NCBI GenBank assembly: GCA_965227045.1
Contig: OZ245718.1
Location: 1,178,001 to 1,242,000, forward strand
DNA: 64,000 nucleotides
Source of the DNA: UBA10649 sp965227045
GTDB lineage: Bacteria; Actinomycetota; Actinomycetes; S36-B12
Direction: 5' to 3'
The translations under genes were made by a program, and so were the position numbers. A model generated the notes under the pieces. It ran no database searches. It saw only the letters and a list, made by a program, of their open reading frames with translations, and was not told where the DNA came from. Shown one piece after another: positions 42,427 through 50,465 of the stretch; position 1 is the stretch's first letter; every line of letters starts with the position of its first letter.

Positions 42427-43043
42427 GCATGACCGCTGAGGCACTGGAGATCGCGCGTTCGGCGAAGGGCTTCATGCCCGACGACGAAGGCCTGGCATTG
42501 CACGCCGCCGGCGTCACGGCCGGGGCTGCCGGGCCGCTGCTGGAGATCGGCTCGTACTGCGGCAAGTCGGCTGTCTACCTCGGCACCGCCGCGAAGCAGA
42601 CCCGCGCCGTGCTGTTCACCATCGACCACCACCACGGGTCGGAGGAGAACCAGTCGGGCTGGGAGCACCACGATCCCGACGTCGTCGACCCGCGAACCGG
42701 GCGCATGGACACGCTCCCGTTCTTTCGCCGGACCATCGAGTCGGCCGGCCTCGAGGACTCGGTCATCGCCGTGATCGGTGACTCCCCCACCGTCGCCCGC
42801 TACTGGACGACCCCGGTCGGCCTGCTGTTCATCGACGGCGGCCACGCCGAGGATGTGGCGATGGCCGACTACGACTCGTGGGCCCGGTTCATCGTGCGGG
42901 GCGGCCTGCTGGCAATCCATGACGTGTTCGAGGATCCCGCCGATGGCGGCCAGGCGCCGTTCCACGTGTGGGAACGGGCTGTTTCCGAGGGTTTCGTGCC
43001 GTTGTCGACCACGGGAAGCCTGCGAATACTTCTCTGTGGATAA
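42423..43043 (+). CDS. Class I SAM methyltransferase, O-methyltransferase-like
   Basis: 206 residues from GTG 42423, coupled to the DUF1801 gene; ATG 42429 is an alternative. PLLEIGSYCGKSAVYLGTAA is SAM motif I of the macrocin/cephalosporin-hydroxylase and caffeoyl-type methyltransferases (Methyltransf_24). TIDHHHGSEE and VGLLFIDGGHAEDVAMADYDSWARFIVRGGLLAIHD are the Asp-rich metal/active-site blocks. It methylates a small molecule of unknown identity. Its stop codon lies within a DnaA-box sequence. Confidence 0.85.
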   Translation: MSMTAEALEIARSAKGFMPDDEGLALHAAGVTAGAAGPLLEIGSYCGKSAVYLGTAAKQTRAVLFTIDHHHGSEENQSGWEHHDPDVVDPRTGRMDTLPFFRRTIESAGLEDSVIAVIGDSPTVARYWTTPVGLLFIDGGHAEDVAMADYDSWARFIVRGGLLAIHDVFEDPADGGQAPFHVWERAVSEGFVPLSTTGSLRILLCG

Positions 43044-43056
43044 CCCTTTGTCCACA
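43035..43056. promoter_or_regulatory. Pair of inverted DnaA-box sequences
   Basis: TGTGGATAA (43035-43043, the complement of the perfect box TTATCCACA) and TTGTCCACA (43048-43056, the common actinomycete form) lie head to head with 4 bp between. No dnaA, gyr or AT-rich origin lies nearby, so this is not oriC; it could be a DnaA-titration or regulatory site. Confidence 0.5.
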
Positions 43057-43081
43057 ACCGCTTTCCATGTGACACTTCAGC

Positions 43082-43825
43082 ATGCGCAAATCGGGGATTG
43101 TCGCTGTTGTCCTGTCAGTCGTAGTGCTCAGCGGGACAGCGCTGCTTGGCGCGGGCACCGCAACGGCCAAGAACGCCTCGCGGGAGTGCGACACCGGTAC
43201 CGCCGTCGTCATCTGTCCCTTCGGTGACCTGCACGCGATGGATCTGCGCGACAAGTCGTTCACGCGCGCCGTCCTGCATCACGCCGACCTGCGGCGCTCG
43301 AAGCTGCATCGCGTCGACCTCCGCGGAGCCAACCTGCGGCACGCGAACCTCCGCGGTGCGATCTTGTACAAGGCGAAGCTCGGCCCCGTCGCAGTTGCCG
43401 TCGCGTCATCGCGGGCAAATCCCCAGTGCTTCCCGAACTGCTCGGGCGCTGACCTGTCCTACGCGAACCTCACGGATGCAAGCCTCGATGGCGCGGACCT
43501 GACCAACGCCAAGGCCATCGGAACGACCTTCACCAACGCCGTCCTATCGAGCATGGATGCTCATGGCGCAGACTTCACCGAAGCCAATATGTACAAGGCC
43601 CTGTCCGACTCGGCCAACTACGTCGGGGCGAACTTCACGAACGCGAACCTCGCGGGTGCCGACCTCGGCTATGCGAATCTCGCCGGCGCGAACCTGACGG
43701 GTGCGATTCTCAGCGGAGCGGAACTGCAGAGTGCGAATCTCGCCGGCGCGATCCTCACCGGTGTGACATGGGACGGCGCGGTCTGCCCGAGCGGCGCTCG
43801 GGGCCCCTACCCCTGCGCGCCGTAG
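43082..43825 (+). CDS. Secreted pentapeptide-repeat protein (tandem copy 1)
   Basis: 247 residues. A signal peptide (residues 1-29, GAGTATA-KN) is followed by CDTGTAVVICPFGDLHAMDLRDKSF and then A(D/N)LxX pentapeptide repeats in two arrays split by a loop with two Cys (NPQCFPNCSG). Repeats form a right-handed quadrilateral beta-helix. The C-terminal WDGAVCPSGARGPYPC adds two more Cys. Pentapeptide proteins that mimic DNA are cytosolic; this one is exported, so gyrase protection is unlikely and a surface role is likelier. It is 2 nt from a homologue. Confidence 0.9.
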   Translation: MRKSGIVAVVLSVVVLSGTALLGAGTATAKNASRECDTGTAVVICPFGDLHAMDLRDKSFTRAVLHHADLRRSKLHRVDLRGANLRHANLRGAILYKAKLGPVAVAVASSRANPQCFPNCSGADLSYANLTDASLDGADLTNAKAIGTTFTNAVLSSMDAHGADFTEANMYKALSDSANYVGANFTNANLAGADLGYANLAGANLTGAILSGAELQSANLAGAILTGVTWDGAVCPSGARGPYPCAP

Positions 43826-43827
43826 CC

Positions 43828-44439
43828 GTGCGCCTGCGCAGTCTCGTCGTGGCGGCCGCCGCCGCGCTGGTCAGCGTCGCCGGCCTGCTGGCTGCTCCGT
43901 CCGCGATCGCGGGCGACGTGAGCACCCGGTCGTGCGACCTGGAAGGACGGGTCGTCTGCCCCTACGGCGACCTGCACGGCAACGACCTGCGGGCGCTGTC
44001 GCTGACGCGGGCCGTGCTGCACCACGCGACCTTGCACCACACCGACCTGCGCGGGGTCGATCTTCGGAGTGCCAACCTCAAGTACGCGGACCTGCATCAC
44101 GCGGACCTGCGTCGCGCGATCCTGAGCTCGGTCTTCGGTCGCGAGCGGGCGAATCCCGCGTGCGGCACGTCCTGCGCAGGGGCCAACCTGTCGAACGCCA
44201 ACCTCACCGATGCCAACCTGGCCGGCGCCGACCTGACCGGGGCCAACCTCGGCGACGCGTACCTGCTCCGCGCGAACCTGTCCGGAGCCGATCTCTCGGG
44301 CGCGAAGTTGTTCTATGCGGACCTCACCGATGCGAACCTCACAGGCGCGAACCTCACAGGCGCGAACGTGTCCGGAACGATCTGGACCAACGCAACGTGC
44401 CCGAATGGCCAGCAGGGTCCGTATCCCTGCGGCACCTAG
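43828..44439 (+). CDS. Secreted pentapeptide-repeat protein (tandem copy 2)
   Basis: 203 residues from GTG 43828. It repeats the plan of copy 1: signal peptide (LVSVAGLLAAPSAIA), CDLEGRVVCPYGDLHGNDLRALSLTRAVLHH, repeats, an NPACGTSCAG Cys loop, more repeats and NATCPNGQQGPYPC. It is ~44 residues shorter, lacking part of the second array. The two are a tandem duplication within one transcript. The frame upstream to 43768 runs inside copy 1 and is rejected. The conserved Cys pairs suggest disulfide clamps outside the cell. Confidence 0.88.
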   Translation: MRLRSLVVAAAAALVSVAGLLAAPSAIAGDVSTRSCDLEGRVVCPYGDLHGNDLRALSLTRAVLHHATLHHTDLRGVDLRSANLKYADLHHADLRRAILSSVFGRERANPACGTSCAGANLSNANLTDANLAGADLTGANLGDAYLLRANLSGADLSGAKLFYADLTDANLTGANLTGANVSGTIWTNATCPNGQQGPYPCGT

Positions 44440-44477
44440 CACCCAGTCAGTGACAGAGCGGTCGCCGTTCCGCGACA

Positions 44478-44882
44478 ATGACGCTCGTGGCGCGCCAGAA
44501 GAGGTCATCCCGCGAGCCTGGGTGGTACGTCGAGCCGGGCAGCATCAGTTCGGTGGAGAGGTACTGGGACAGCAACGGCCCGACCGACATGGTCCGTTTT
44601 CCTGATCCCTCGCGAATCGGTGAGCCCCTGCAGACTGACCTGCCCGACGTGCCGCAGTGGGACAAGCACCCGTACCGAATGGGGAGTGCGAAGTGGTGGC
44701 TGACGTGCATTCCCTGGGTCGGCACCTACTTCGTGCCCGACTACGTCCGTGGCCGCAACGAGGCCCTGGCGCGAGGTGAGATCAAGCGTTGGCCGACCGC
44801 GTGGCGGGTCGCGATCTACGTCGTGGGTCTGTGCGTGCTCGCGTGGTGGCTGATCGGCATGTGGAATCGACTGTCCTCGTGA
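44478..44882 (+). CDS. Hypothetical small membrane protein
   Basis: 134 residues. The N-terminal ~75 residues are soluble and carry MVRFPDPSRIGEPL and PQWDKHPYRMG. The C-terminal half has two hydrophobic segments, KWWLTCIPWVGTYFVPDY (~80-97) and VAIYVVGLCVLAWWLIGMW (~111-129). No family is recognised. It overlaps the DUF1905 gene by 4 bp, so the two are cotranslated. The start codon follows the GCGACA region with no ribosome site. Confidence 0.65.
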   Translation: MTLVARQKRSSREPGWYVEPGSISSVERYWDSNGPTDMVRFPDPSRIGEPLQTDLPDVPQWDKHPYRMGSAKWWLTCIPWVGTYFVPDYVRGRNEALARGEIKRWPTAWRVAIYVVGLCVLAWWLIGMWNRLSS

Positions 44883-45175
44883 GCTACGCGTTCACCGCGC
44901 CGCTGTGGCGATGGCAGGGCAACGGCCCGGCCGCCTGGTACTTCATCACGCTGCCCCCTGACGTCTCCGACGACATCGAGCAGCAGACCGACGGCATGCG
45001 CGGGGGCTTCGGCTCGGTGAAGGTGAGCGTCACCGTCGGATCGACGACGTGGTCAACCTCGCTGTTCCCGTCGAGCGCGCACGAGTCGTACATCTTGCCG
45101 GTGAAGAAGCAGGTTCGACTTGCCGAGGAACTCGACGAGGACGACGCGGTCCGCGTGCGCCTGGAGATCGTCTGA
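44879..45175 (+). CDS. DUF1905 domain protein
   Basis: 98 residues from GTG 44879 (GTGA overlap). FTAPLWRWQGNGPAAWYFITLPPDVSDDI is the DUF1905 beta-barrel opening, followed by GFGSVKVSVTVGSTTWSTSLFPSSAHESYILPVKKQVR and DDAVRVRLEIV. The family is widespread in actinomycetes, often fused to a YdeI-like domain, and has no known activity. The full domain is present here. It converges with the secreted protein gene, with adjacent stops. Confidence 0.88.
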   Translation: MSYAFTAPLWRWQGNGPAAWYFITLPPDVSDDIEQQTDGMRGGFGSVKVSVTVGSTTWSTSLFPSSAHESYILPVKKQVRLAEELDEDDAVRVRLEIV

Positions 45176-45928
45176 CTAGCGCAGGGTGCCGACCGTCGAC
45201 GCGATCTTGCACCAGTTGCAGCCGGTGAGAAGCGCGCGGACCGAGGTGCCCGGTCGGTAGGTCGCCGTAGGAATGGCCCCGACCGTCTTCCACGTGCCGA
45301 ACTGGTCGAGGGCGACGGTCTCCCCGGAGACCCAGCGACTGGAACCCGGTCGCTTCAGCTGGATCGTCACAGTGCCGCCGGCACCTACCCAGCCGCGTGA
45401 TTTCGTGCGGGCCTCGGCTGCGCCGCTGATGGTCCAGTTGCCCGCGGACTGCCTGGACTTGGGCTTGGTCATGCGCACGGGGTTCTGCACGACGGTGACG
45501 GTCGAGGGCGTGATCTGGGCGGAGGCGCCACCGCGCGGGGAGACGACCTGGCCCGTGACGCGCAGAGGACCGCGGCCGGCGATGAAGTTCGCCGGGCAGT
45601 AGGTGACCTCCGAGGTCTTTGATCCGGACGGCGGATCTTGCGCGGACGTGACGATGATCGAGCCCTGTACGGGCGCGTTCGAGCGGGCGAAGCCCAGGTC
45701 CAAGGTCACGTAGCCGTTCGGCGCGCCCGCGAGCGTGTAGGTGATGCCGATCGGCACCTGCACGCAGCCCGGTCCGTCGAACAGCACGTCACCGACCGTG
45801 TAGGTCACGTTGAAGGTGGGCGTGGATCCGCTGCCTGAGGCCGCGAGCGCGGGGATCGCAGTCGCGACGACAGTCGCCGCGGCGACGCCCATGATGGCGA
45901 CTCGCCTGAGTCCCACGTGAGTGCGCAC
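45176..45928 (-). CDS. Secreted beta-rich protein
   Basis: 250 residues from GTG 45928, which has TAGCCT 5 nt upstream and no ribosome site. A signal peptide with LRRVAIMGVAAATVVATAIPALA is followed by Ig-like strands (PTFNVTYTVGDVLFDG, VQVPIGITYTLAG). The C-terminal ~90 residues (WTISGAAEARTKSRGWVGAGGTVTIQLKR to the end, with GCNWCK) look like a second beta domain found at the end of actinobacterial secreted proteins. No enzymatic motif is seen. A longer frame to 46174 lies within the neighbouring dehydrogenase and is rejected. Confidence 0.75.
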   Translation of the reverse strand: MRTHVGLRRVAIMGVAAATVVATAIPALAASGSGSTPTFNVTYTVGDVLFDGPGCVQVPIGITYTLAGAPNGYVTLDLGFARSNAPVQGSIIVTSAQDPPSGSKTSEVTYCPANFIAGRGPLRVTGQVVSPRGGASAQITPSTVTVVQNPVRMTKPKSRQSAGNWTISGAAEARTKSRGWVGAGGTVTIQLKRPGSSRWVSGETVALDQFGTWKTVGAIPTATYRPGTSVRALLTGCNWCKIASTVGTLR

Positions 45929-45936
45929 GCTGCAGG

Positions 45937-46902
45937 CTAACAAATCAGCAGCGTCTTGCCGACCGTCACGCGATCCTCGATCGCGGCATGAGCGTCGGCG
46001 ACGCGCTCGAGCGGGTAGGTCTGGCCCACGGTCGCGTGCAGGTCGCCCGCTGCGGCGAGCGCCAGGGCGTCCTCGGTGAGCTGGTAGAGGTCCTCGGGTC
46101 CCGAGCCGATGGCACTCAGGGGAATGAGTGTCACGCCGCGCTCGGTTGCGTCCGAGGCAATGATCGAGCCCCACGTCCCGCTGGCCATGCCATGCAGCAG
46201 GTAGCGGCTGCCCGAATGCGTGAGCGGATACAGGCTCGATGTCGTGTGGCCGCCGACCCCGTCGAACACGACGTCGACGCCGTCGGGGGCCTCCGCATTC
46301 ACGGAGTCCGTCCAGCCAGGGGTGCGATAGCTGATCGTCACGTCTGCGCCGAGGCCCTTCGCGTGCGTGAGCTTGGTGTCATCTCCTGCGAGCGCGATCA
46401 CCTTCGCGCCCGCCCGAACCGCGAGCTGCACGAGCAGTCCGCCGACACCGCCAGCCGCCGCGGTGACGATGACGACGTCACCGGGCTGGATGTCCGCGGC
46501 ACGCGCGAGTCCGACGGCGGTGCGGCCGTCGGCAAGCAGCGCCAAGGCGTTGGTGATGTCCACGCGGTTCGGCACGCGATGCAGGTCTGCGACGTTCGCG
46601 ATCGCCTTGGTCGCGTAGCCACCGCGTCCGCCGGTCGACGTAACGACGAGCGCGCCGATCCACTCGGGGTCGACGTCCTCGCCGACCGCCTCGATGACTC
46701 CGCCGACTCCGTTGCCGAGCACGACGGGGAAGGTCACCGCCGGACCCATCGACGTTCCCGCGCGCATCTGCGTCTCGACGAACGTGATCGCTGCTCGGTA
46801 GACCTCCACGCGCACCTGGCCAGGCCCCGGCTCCGGATCAGGCAGCTCGACGGGAATGAGAACCCCGGGTGGTCCGGCCTGGTCGGCAATCACGGCGCGC
46901 AC
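45937..46902 (-). CDS. Quinone-oxidoreductase-like MDR dehydrogenase
   Basis: 321 residues of the medium-chain dehydrogenase superfamily. MRAVIADQAGPPGVL opens the GroES-like part, and VVIVTAAAGGVGGLLVQLAVRAGAKVIA is the NADPH-binding A-A-x-G-G-V-G loop. The zinc-binding Cys/His residues of alcohol dehydrogenases are missing, as in the zeta-crystallin/QOR group. It reduces quinones or enones with NADPH in the cytosol. GTG 46902 has GAGGAG about six bases upstream, inside the end of the toroid-protein gene (13-bp overlap), so it is the last gene of the GT4-methyltransferase-toroid operon or is coupled to it. Confidence 0.9.
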   Translation of the reverse strand: MRAVIADQAGPPGVLIPVELPDPEPGPGQVRVEVYRAAITFVETQMRAGTSMGPAVTFPVVLGNGVGGVIEAVGEDVDPEWIGALVVTSTGGRGGYATKAIANVADLHRVPNRVDITNALALLADGRTAVGLARAADIQPGDVVIVTAAAGGVGGLLVQLAVRAGAKVIALAGDDTKLTHAKGLGADVTISYRTPGWTDSVNAEAPDGVDVVFDGVGGHTTSSLYPLTHSGSRYLLHGMASGTWGSIIASDATERGVTLIPLSAIGSGPEDLYQLTEDALALAAAGDLHATVGQTYPLERVADAHAAIEDRVTVGKTLLIC

Positions 46903-47969
46903 GTGGGGCTCCTCGGGTCGATATCGGGTGTCAGGTCGGGTGTCGTGGCGATGGGTGGCATGAGGCCAACGGGCAGGCCCTCACCGCGGAACAGCCCGGC
47001 CGTGGGACCTTCGCCCCACAGGGCGTGCGCGGCGAGCACGACGGCCGCGGAGTTCCAGGTGGGCTGGTCGTGGGTGAAGTACTGGCCCGGCTCGTCGAAC
47101 TTCTCGTCCTCGAAGTTCATGCCGCACCAGTAGCTGCCGTCGTCATGGCGCAGGAACTGCACCCAGCCGAAAACCTCGCGCGCACGCTCGGTCTCGCCGA
47201 TCGCATCGAGGGCCATGACCAGCTCGCAGGTCTCCGCAGCGGTGATCCACGGCCGGTCCGAGACACAGCGCACGCCGAGGCCGTCGACGACGAACTCGTC
47301 CCAGCCCGCGGCGATGCGGTCGTGCGCGGCCTGACCGCGCAGGATCCCTCCGAGGATCGGGTAGTACCAGTCCATGGCCCAGCGGGCCTTGTCGAGGAAC
47401 GCCTGCGGGCGGTGGGCGATTGCAGCCGCGAGAGCGCCGACCGAGAGTTCCCAGTCCGGACGCTCGTGCCCCAGGCGCTCGGCGATCGCGACGGCGCAGC
47501 GCAGGGACAGGTGGATGCTCGACGACCCGGTGAGGAGCGCTCCGTCGTCGGGGTCGTCGGCCCGCCAGGCGATCTCGCCAGTTGCCGACTGGAAGTCGAG
47601 GATGTGGTCGATGACCTCCTCGATCGCCGGCCACATCTCGCGAAGGAAGGCAGCATCGTCGGTCGACAGGTAGTGGTGCCAGGCACCGACTGCGATGTAG
47701 GCCGAGACGTTGGTGTCGAGCGTGAGGTCGCTGACCTCGTCGCCGACGTAGTACGTGTGCCAGCCGCCGAACGGCAGCCTCCGCTCGGTGAGCCACGCGT
47801 ATGCCCGTGCGGCCTCCACGTGACGCCCGCCGATGTCGAGTGCCATCGCAGCCTCGACGAGGTTCCACGGGTCCGTCTTCCCGTTGGGAATCCAGGGAAT
47901 TCGGCCATCGGCGGCTTGCGCGGAGGCGATCGCATCCACGGTCGCCTGCAACTGCTCAGGGCTGAGCAC
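46890..47969 (-). CDS. Prenyltransferase/terpene-cyclase-like alpha-toroid protein
   Basis: 359 residues from GTG 47969, which overlaps the methyltransferase stop by one base. The repeats of helices with QAADGRIPWIPNGKTDPWNLVEAAMAL, TLDTNVSAYIAVGAWHHYL, DRPWITAAETCELVMAL and DGSYWCGMNFEDEKF resemble the (alpha/alpha)6 barrels of squalene-cyclase or prenyltransferase-like and glycoside-hydrolase-like proteins. No DXDD cyclase motif is visible, so catalysis is uncertain. The gene is always seen by me together with the GT4 and methyltransferase genes in actinomycetes. A longer frame to 48140 is rejected. Confidence 0.75.
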   Translation of the reverse strand: MLSPEQLQATVDAIASAQAADGRIPWIPNGKTDPWNLVEAAMALDIGGRHVEAARAYAWLTERRLPFGGWHTYYVGDEVSDLTLDTNVSAYIAVGAWHHYLSTDDAAFLREMWPAIEEVIDHILDFQSATGEIAWRADDPDDGALLTGSSSIHLSLRCAVAIAERLGHERPDWELSVGALAAAIAHRPQAFLDKARWAMDWYYPILGGILRGQAAHDRIAAGWDEFVVDGLGVRCVSDRPWITAAETCELVMALDAIGETERAREVFGWVQFLRHDDGSYWCGMNFEDEKFDEPGQYFTHDQPTWNSAAVVLAAHALWGEGPTAGLFRGEGLPVGLMPPIATTPDLTPDIDPRSPTCAP

Positions 47970-48679
47970 TACGGCTTCTCCACGTAGATGATCAGGCTCT
48001 TGCCCATCACCGGGTTCAGCGCGCGGTCGGCCCAGCGCAGGACCTGCGGGTTCTTCATGATCTGCCAGACGAGCAGGTCGTGATAGCGGCGCGCGAGGAG
48101 ACGATCGGCGTTGTTGACCCCGCCGGCGCAGCGGATCCACCAGTACGGGGAGTGCAGCGCGTGCGCGTGGTGTGATCCGCGCAGCATGAGCCCGGCCGCC
48201 TCGAGCTTCTGCTCGAGCTCGTGCTGGCGGTAGATGCGGATGTGCCCGCCTGGGATGTCGTGATACTCGGTGCTCAGCGCCCAGTTGACGCGCTCGGGGA
48301 ACCGGGCCGGCACGGTGACGGCCATGCGCCCGCCCGGGCGTAGCACGCGCGCCAGCTCGGCGATCGCGTCGACGTCATTGGGGATGTGCTCGAGGACCTC
48401 CGAGGCGATCACGCGGTCGAATGCGCCGTCGCCGAACGGCAGCGCGAGCGCGTCGCCCTGCACGGACGAGCCCGAGCCGCGCGCGGGAACCTCGCCTGCC
48501 TCGACCATCGCCTCGACCATGACCTGCACGCCCTTGAGCTCGGCCCCGTCGGCATCGAAGGCAACGACTCGAGCCCCACGGCGCATGCCGGCAAAGGCAT
48601 GCCGGCCGCCGCCGCAGCCCATGTCGAGGAGGGATACGCCCGGACCGATGCCCAGGCGATCCAGATCAACGGTGAGCAC
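47969..48679 (-). CDS. Class I SAM methyltransferase of the GT4-toroid cluster
   Basis: 236 residues. SLLDMGCGGGRHAFAGMRRGARVVAFDAD is SAM motif I/II, VQGDALALPFGDGAFDRVIASEVLEHI motif III and LRPGGRMAVTVP the next block, as in Methyltransf_11 proteins. The C-terminal half (YHDIPGGHIRIYR, HSPYWWIRCAGG) is specific to this cluster. It starts inside the glycosyltransferase gene (14-bp overlap) and ends at the start of the toroid-protein gene. Probably acts on the product or lipid carrier of the neighbouring GT4. Confidence 0.88.
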   Translation of the reverse strand: MLTVDLDRLGIGPGVSLLDMGCGGGRHAFAGMRRGARVVAFDADGAELKGVQVMVEAMVEAGEVPARGSGSSVQGDALALPFGDGAFDRVIASEVLEHIPNDVDAIAELARVLRPGGRMAVTVPARFPERVNWALSTEYHDIPGGHIRIYRQHELEQKLEAAGLMLRGSHHAHALHSPYWWIRCAGGVNNADRLLARRYHDLLVWQIMKNPQVLRWADRALNPVMGKSLIIYVEKP

Positions 48680-49946
48680 GGCTGCGGTTCCCTCGTGCGG
48701 CCTGGTCGGCGAGCTCGGCCCGCCACATCTCGACGAGTCCGATCGCGTGGCTGCGCCACGTGAATCGCTCGAGTGCCCGCAGCCGGCCGGCCTCCCCGAG
48801 ACGTGCGCGCTGCGGCTCGTCGCCGAGCACCTCGACGATCATCGCGGCAAGGGCCGAAGGGTCACCGGGGGCCATCGTCCGCGCGCTCTCGCCGTCGGGG
48901 CCGACCACCTCGGGAAGCGCTCCCCCGGTGGTGGCGATCACGGGCACCCCGCACGCCATCGCCTCGACGGCGGGCAGCGAGAAGCCCTCGTACAGCGACG
49001 GAACGACGGCGGCCTCGGCCTCGGCATACAGCTCGACGATCCGCTCGTCGGTCACCCCGGTGACGAACTCGATCGCGTTCTCCAGGCCGAGGTTCTCGAT
49101 CAGCGCCGGGATCGCGCTGCCCTCCTTGAGCCGGCCGATGACGAGCAGGTGCGCGTCCGGTCGTTCGACTCGCGCCTTGGCCAGCGCTTCGAGCAGGATG
49201 GTCAGGCCCTTCAGCGGCACGTCGGCGCTGGCCGTCGTCATGAGCCGGCCGGGGACGCGGGCGATGTGCGGCATGGGACGGAAGACCAGCTCATCGACGC
49301 CGATGGGCACGACGGTCATGTGCTCGATCGGCACGCCCATCTGGGCGGCGATGTCGGTACGCGAGTTCTCCGACACCGTGACCACGCGCGGGATCTGCGG
49401 GGCGACCCGCAGTTGCATGCGCAGGAACCCGTACCAGCGGCGCAGCGCGAGACGACGTCGCCAGCCGACCGCATGCGCGAGGTCGAGCTCGCGGTCCACG
49501 GTGATCGGGTGGTGGATCGTCGCGGTGACCGGCCAGCCGTCGCGCATCATGCCGAGCACGCCCGAGCCCAGGCACTGGTTGTCGTGGACGAGGTCGAAGT
49601 CGGCTCGTCGGGACTTCAGCAGGCTGCGCGCGCGCTGGCTGAACGCCCACGGCTCGGGGAACCCGGCCAGGCACATGAGGCCGAACTCACGGACGTCGAT
49701 GCTGTCGTGGAACTCGCGCACGTGCGGGACGCGGAAGGGGTCGGGAGAGCGGTACAGGTCCAGGCTCGGCACCTTGACCAGTTGCTCGGGGTCATCGAGC
49801 TCGGGCCAGGGCTGCCCGGACAGCACCTCGATGTGGTGGCCCATGGCCGCGACCTCGCGGGCGACGTAGCGGGTGTAGACGCCCTGGCCCCCGCAGTGGG
49901 GGTTCCCCCGGTAGACCAGCCACGCGATGCGAAGGGGCTGATTCAT
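48666..49946 (-). CDS. Family 4 glycosyltransferase of the methyltransferase-toroid cluster
   Basis: 426 residues. IAWLVYRGNPHCGGQGVYTRYVAREVAAMGHHIEVLSG is the GT4 acceptor-side opening, PLKGLTILLEALAKA the phosphate loop, and SLYEGFSLPAVEAMACGVPVIATTGGALPEV contains E-x7-E and the donor site. ATG 49946 has TAGGTT 7 nt upstream and no ribosome site, suggesting a leaderless operon start. It is first of a tight set with the methyltransferase, toroid protein and dehydrogenase. The glycoside made is unknown. Confidence 0.92.
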   Translation of the reverse strand: MNQPLRIAWLVYRGNPHCGGQGVYTRYVAREVAAMGHHIEVLSGQPWPELDDPEQLVKVPSLDLYRSPDPFRVPHVREFHDSIDVREFGLMCLAGFPEPWAFSQRARSLLKSRRADFDLVHDNQCLGSGVLGMMRDGWPVTATIHHPITVDRELDLAHAVGWRRRLALRRWYGFLRMQLRVAPQIPRVVTVSENSRTDIAAQMGVPIEHMTVVPIGVDELVFRPMPHIARVPGRLMTTASADVPLKGLTILLEALAKARVERPDAHLLVIGRLKEGSAIPALIENLGLENAIEFVTGVTDERIVELYAEAEAAVVPSLYEGFSLPAVEAMACGVPVIATTGGALPEVVGPDGESARTMAPGDPSALAAMIVEVLGDEPQRARLGEAGRLRALERFTWRSHAIGLVEMWRAELADQAARGNRSRAHR

Positions 49947-49977
49947 GCATGTGAACCTAACGGGTGACCCGCCGGCG

Positions 49978-50319
49978 TCATGCTCGGGTACGGAGCCCCG
50001 CGTTGTCGCTCCTCATGCGCATGAAGATCAGCACAATCGCCAGAACCGGCAGCAGAATCGTCCACGCGGAGCCCAGGACGCCCAGCACGCACCCGGCCAC
50101 CACGAGGGCGGTCGACAGGCCCGGTCGCGTCGGGAGGGCGAAACTCCCGAGCAGCACGAGCGCGCCTCCGCCGAGCAAGGTCACCGACCACAGGGCGATC
50201 GCGGTCCAGTTGGCGGGCTCGTCGGCCATGACCCGGGCGACGACCTCGACGATGCCCAGCACGATGAAGGCGAGGCCGACGATCCACGACAACGCTGTGA
50301 GCACGCGCCGGGAGGTCAT
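49978..50319 (-). CDS. Four-helix membrane protein
   Basis: 113 residues from ATG 50319; GTG 50325 is too close to the TAGCCT box (7 nt before the ATG). Four hydrophobic segments (LTALSWIVGLAFIVLGIVEV, TAIALWSVTLLGGGALVLLG, LSTALVVAGCVLGVLGSAW, ILLPVLAIVLIFMRM) with short loops fill the protein. No charged or conserved motif is seen inside the helices. The family is unknown. It diverges from tRNA-Gly. Confidence 0.8.
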   Translation of the reverse strand: MTSRRVLTALSWIVGLAFIVLGIVEVVARVMADEPANWTAIALWSVTLLGGGALVLLGSFALPTRPGLSTALVVAGCVLGVLGSAWTILLPVLAIVLIFMRMRSDNAGLRTRA

Positions 50320-50377
50320 GTCCACGAGGCTAACGTCTGGCTCGGCGGCCCTGCGGGCTATTCTTGGCGAGCACCTC

Positions 50378-50448
50378 GCGGGTGTAGCTCAATGGTAGAG
50401 CCCCAGCCTTCCAAGCTGGCCATGCCGGTTCGATCCCGGTCACCCGCT
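50378..50448 (+). tRNA. tRNA-Gly (anticodon TCC)
   Basis: Cloverleaf with acceptor GCGGGTG/CACCCGC, anticodon stem CCAGC/GCTGG and loop CTTCCAA (anticodon TCC), T arm with GGTTCGATCC and discriminator T. CCA is not encoded. Confidence 0.95.
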
Positions 50449-50465
50449 CGCATGTGGGGAGAATC

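Noticed and set aside
43035..43056. Replication origin
   Set aside because: Only two DnaA boxes, no AT-rich unwinding region and no dnaA, dnaN or gyr genes nearby.
48270..49967. Plus-strand 565-codon frame opposite the GT4 gene
   Set aside because: Antisense shadow of the GT4 and methyltransferase genes.
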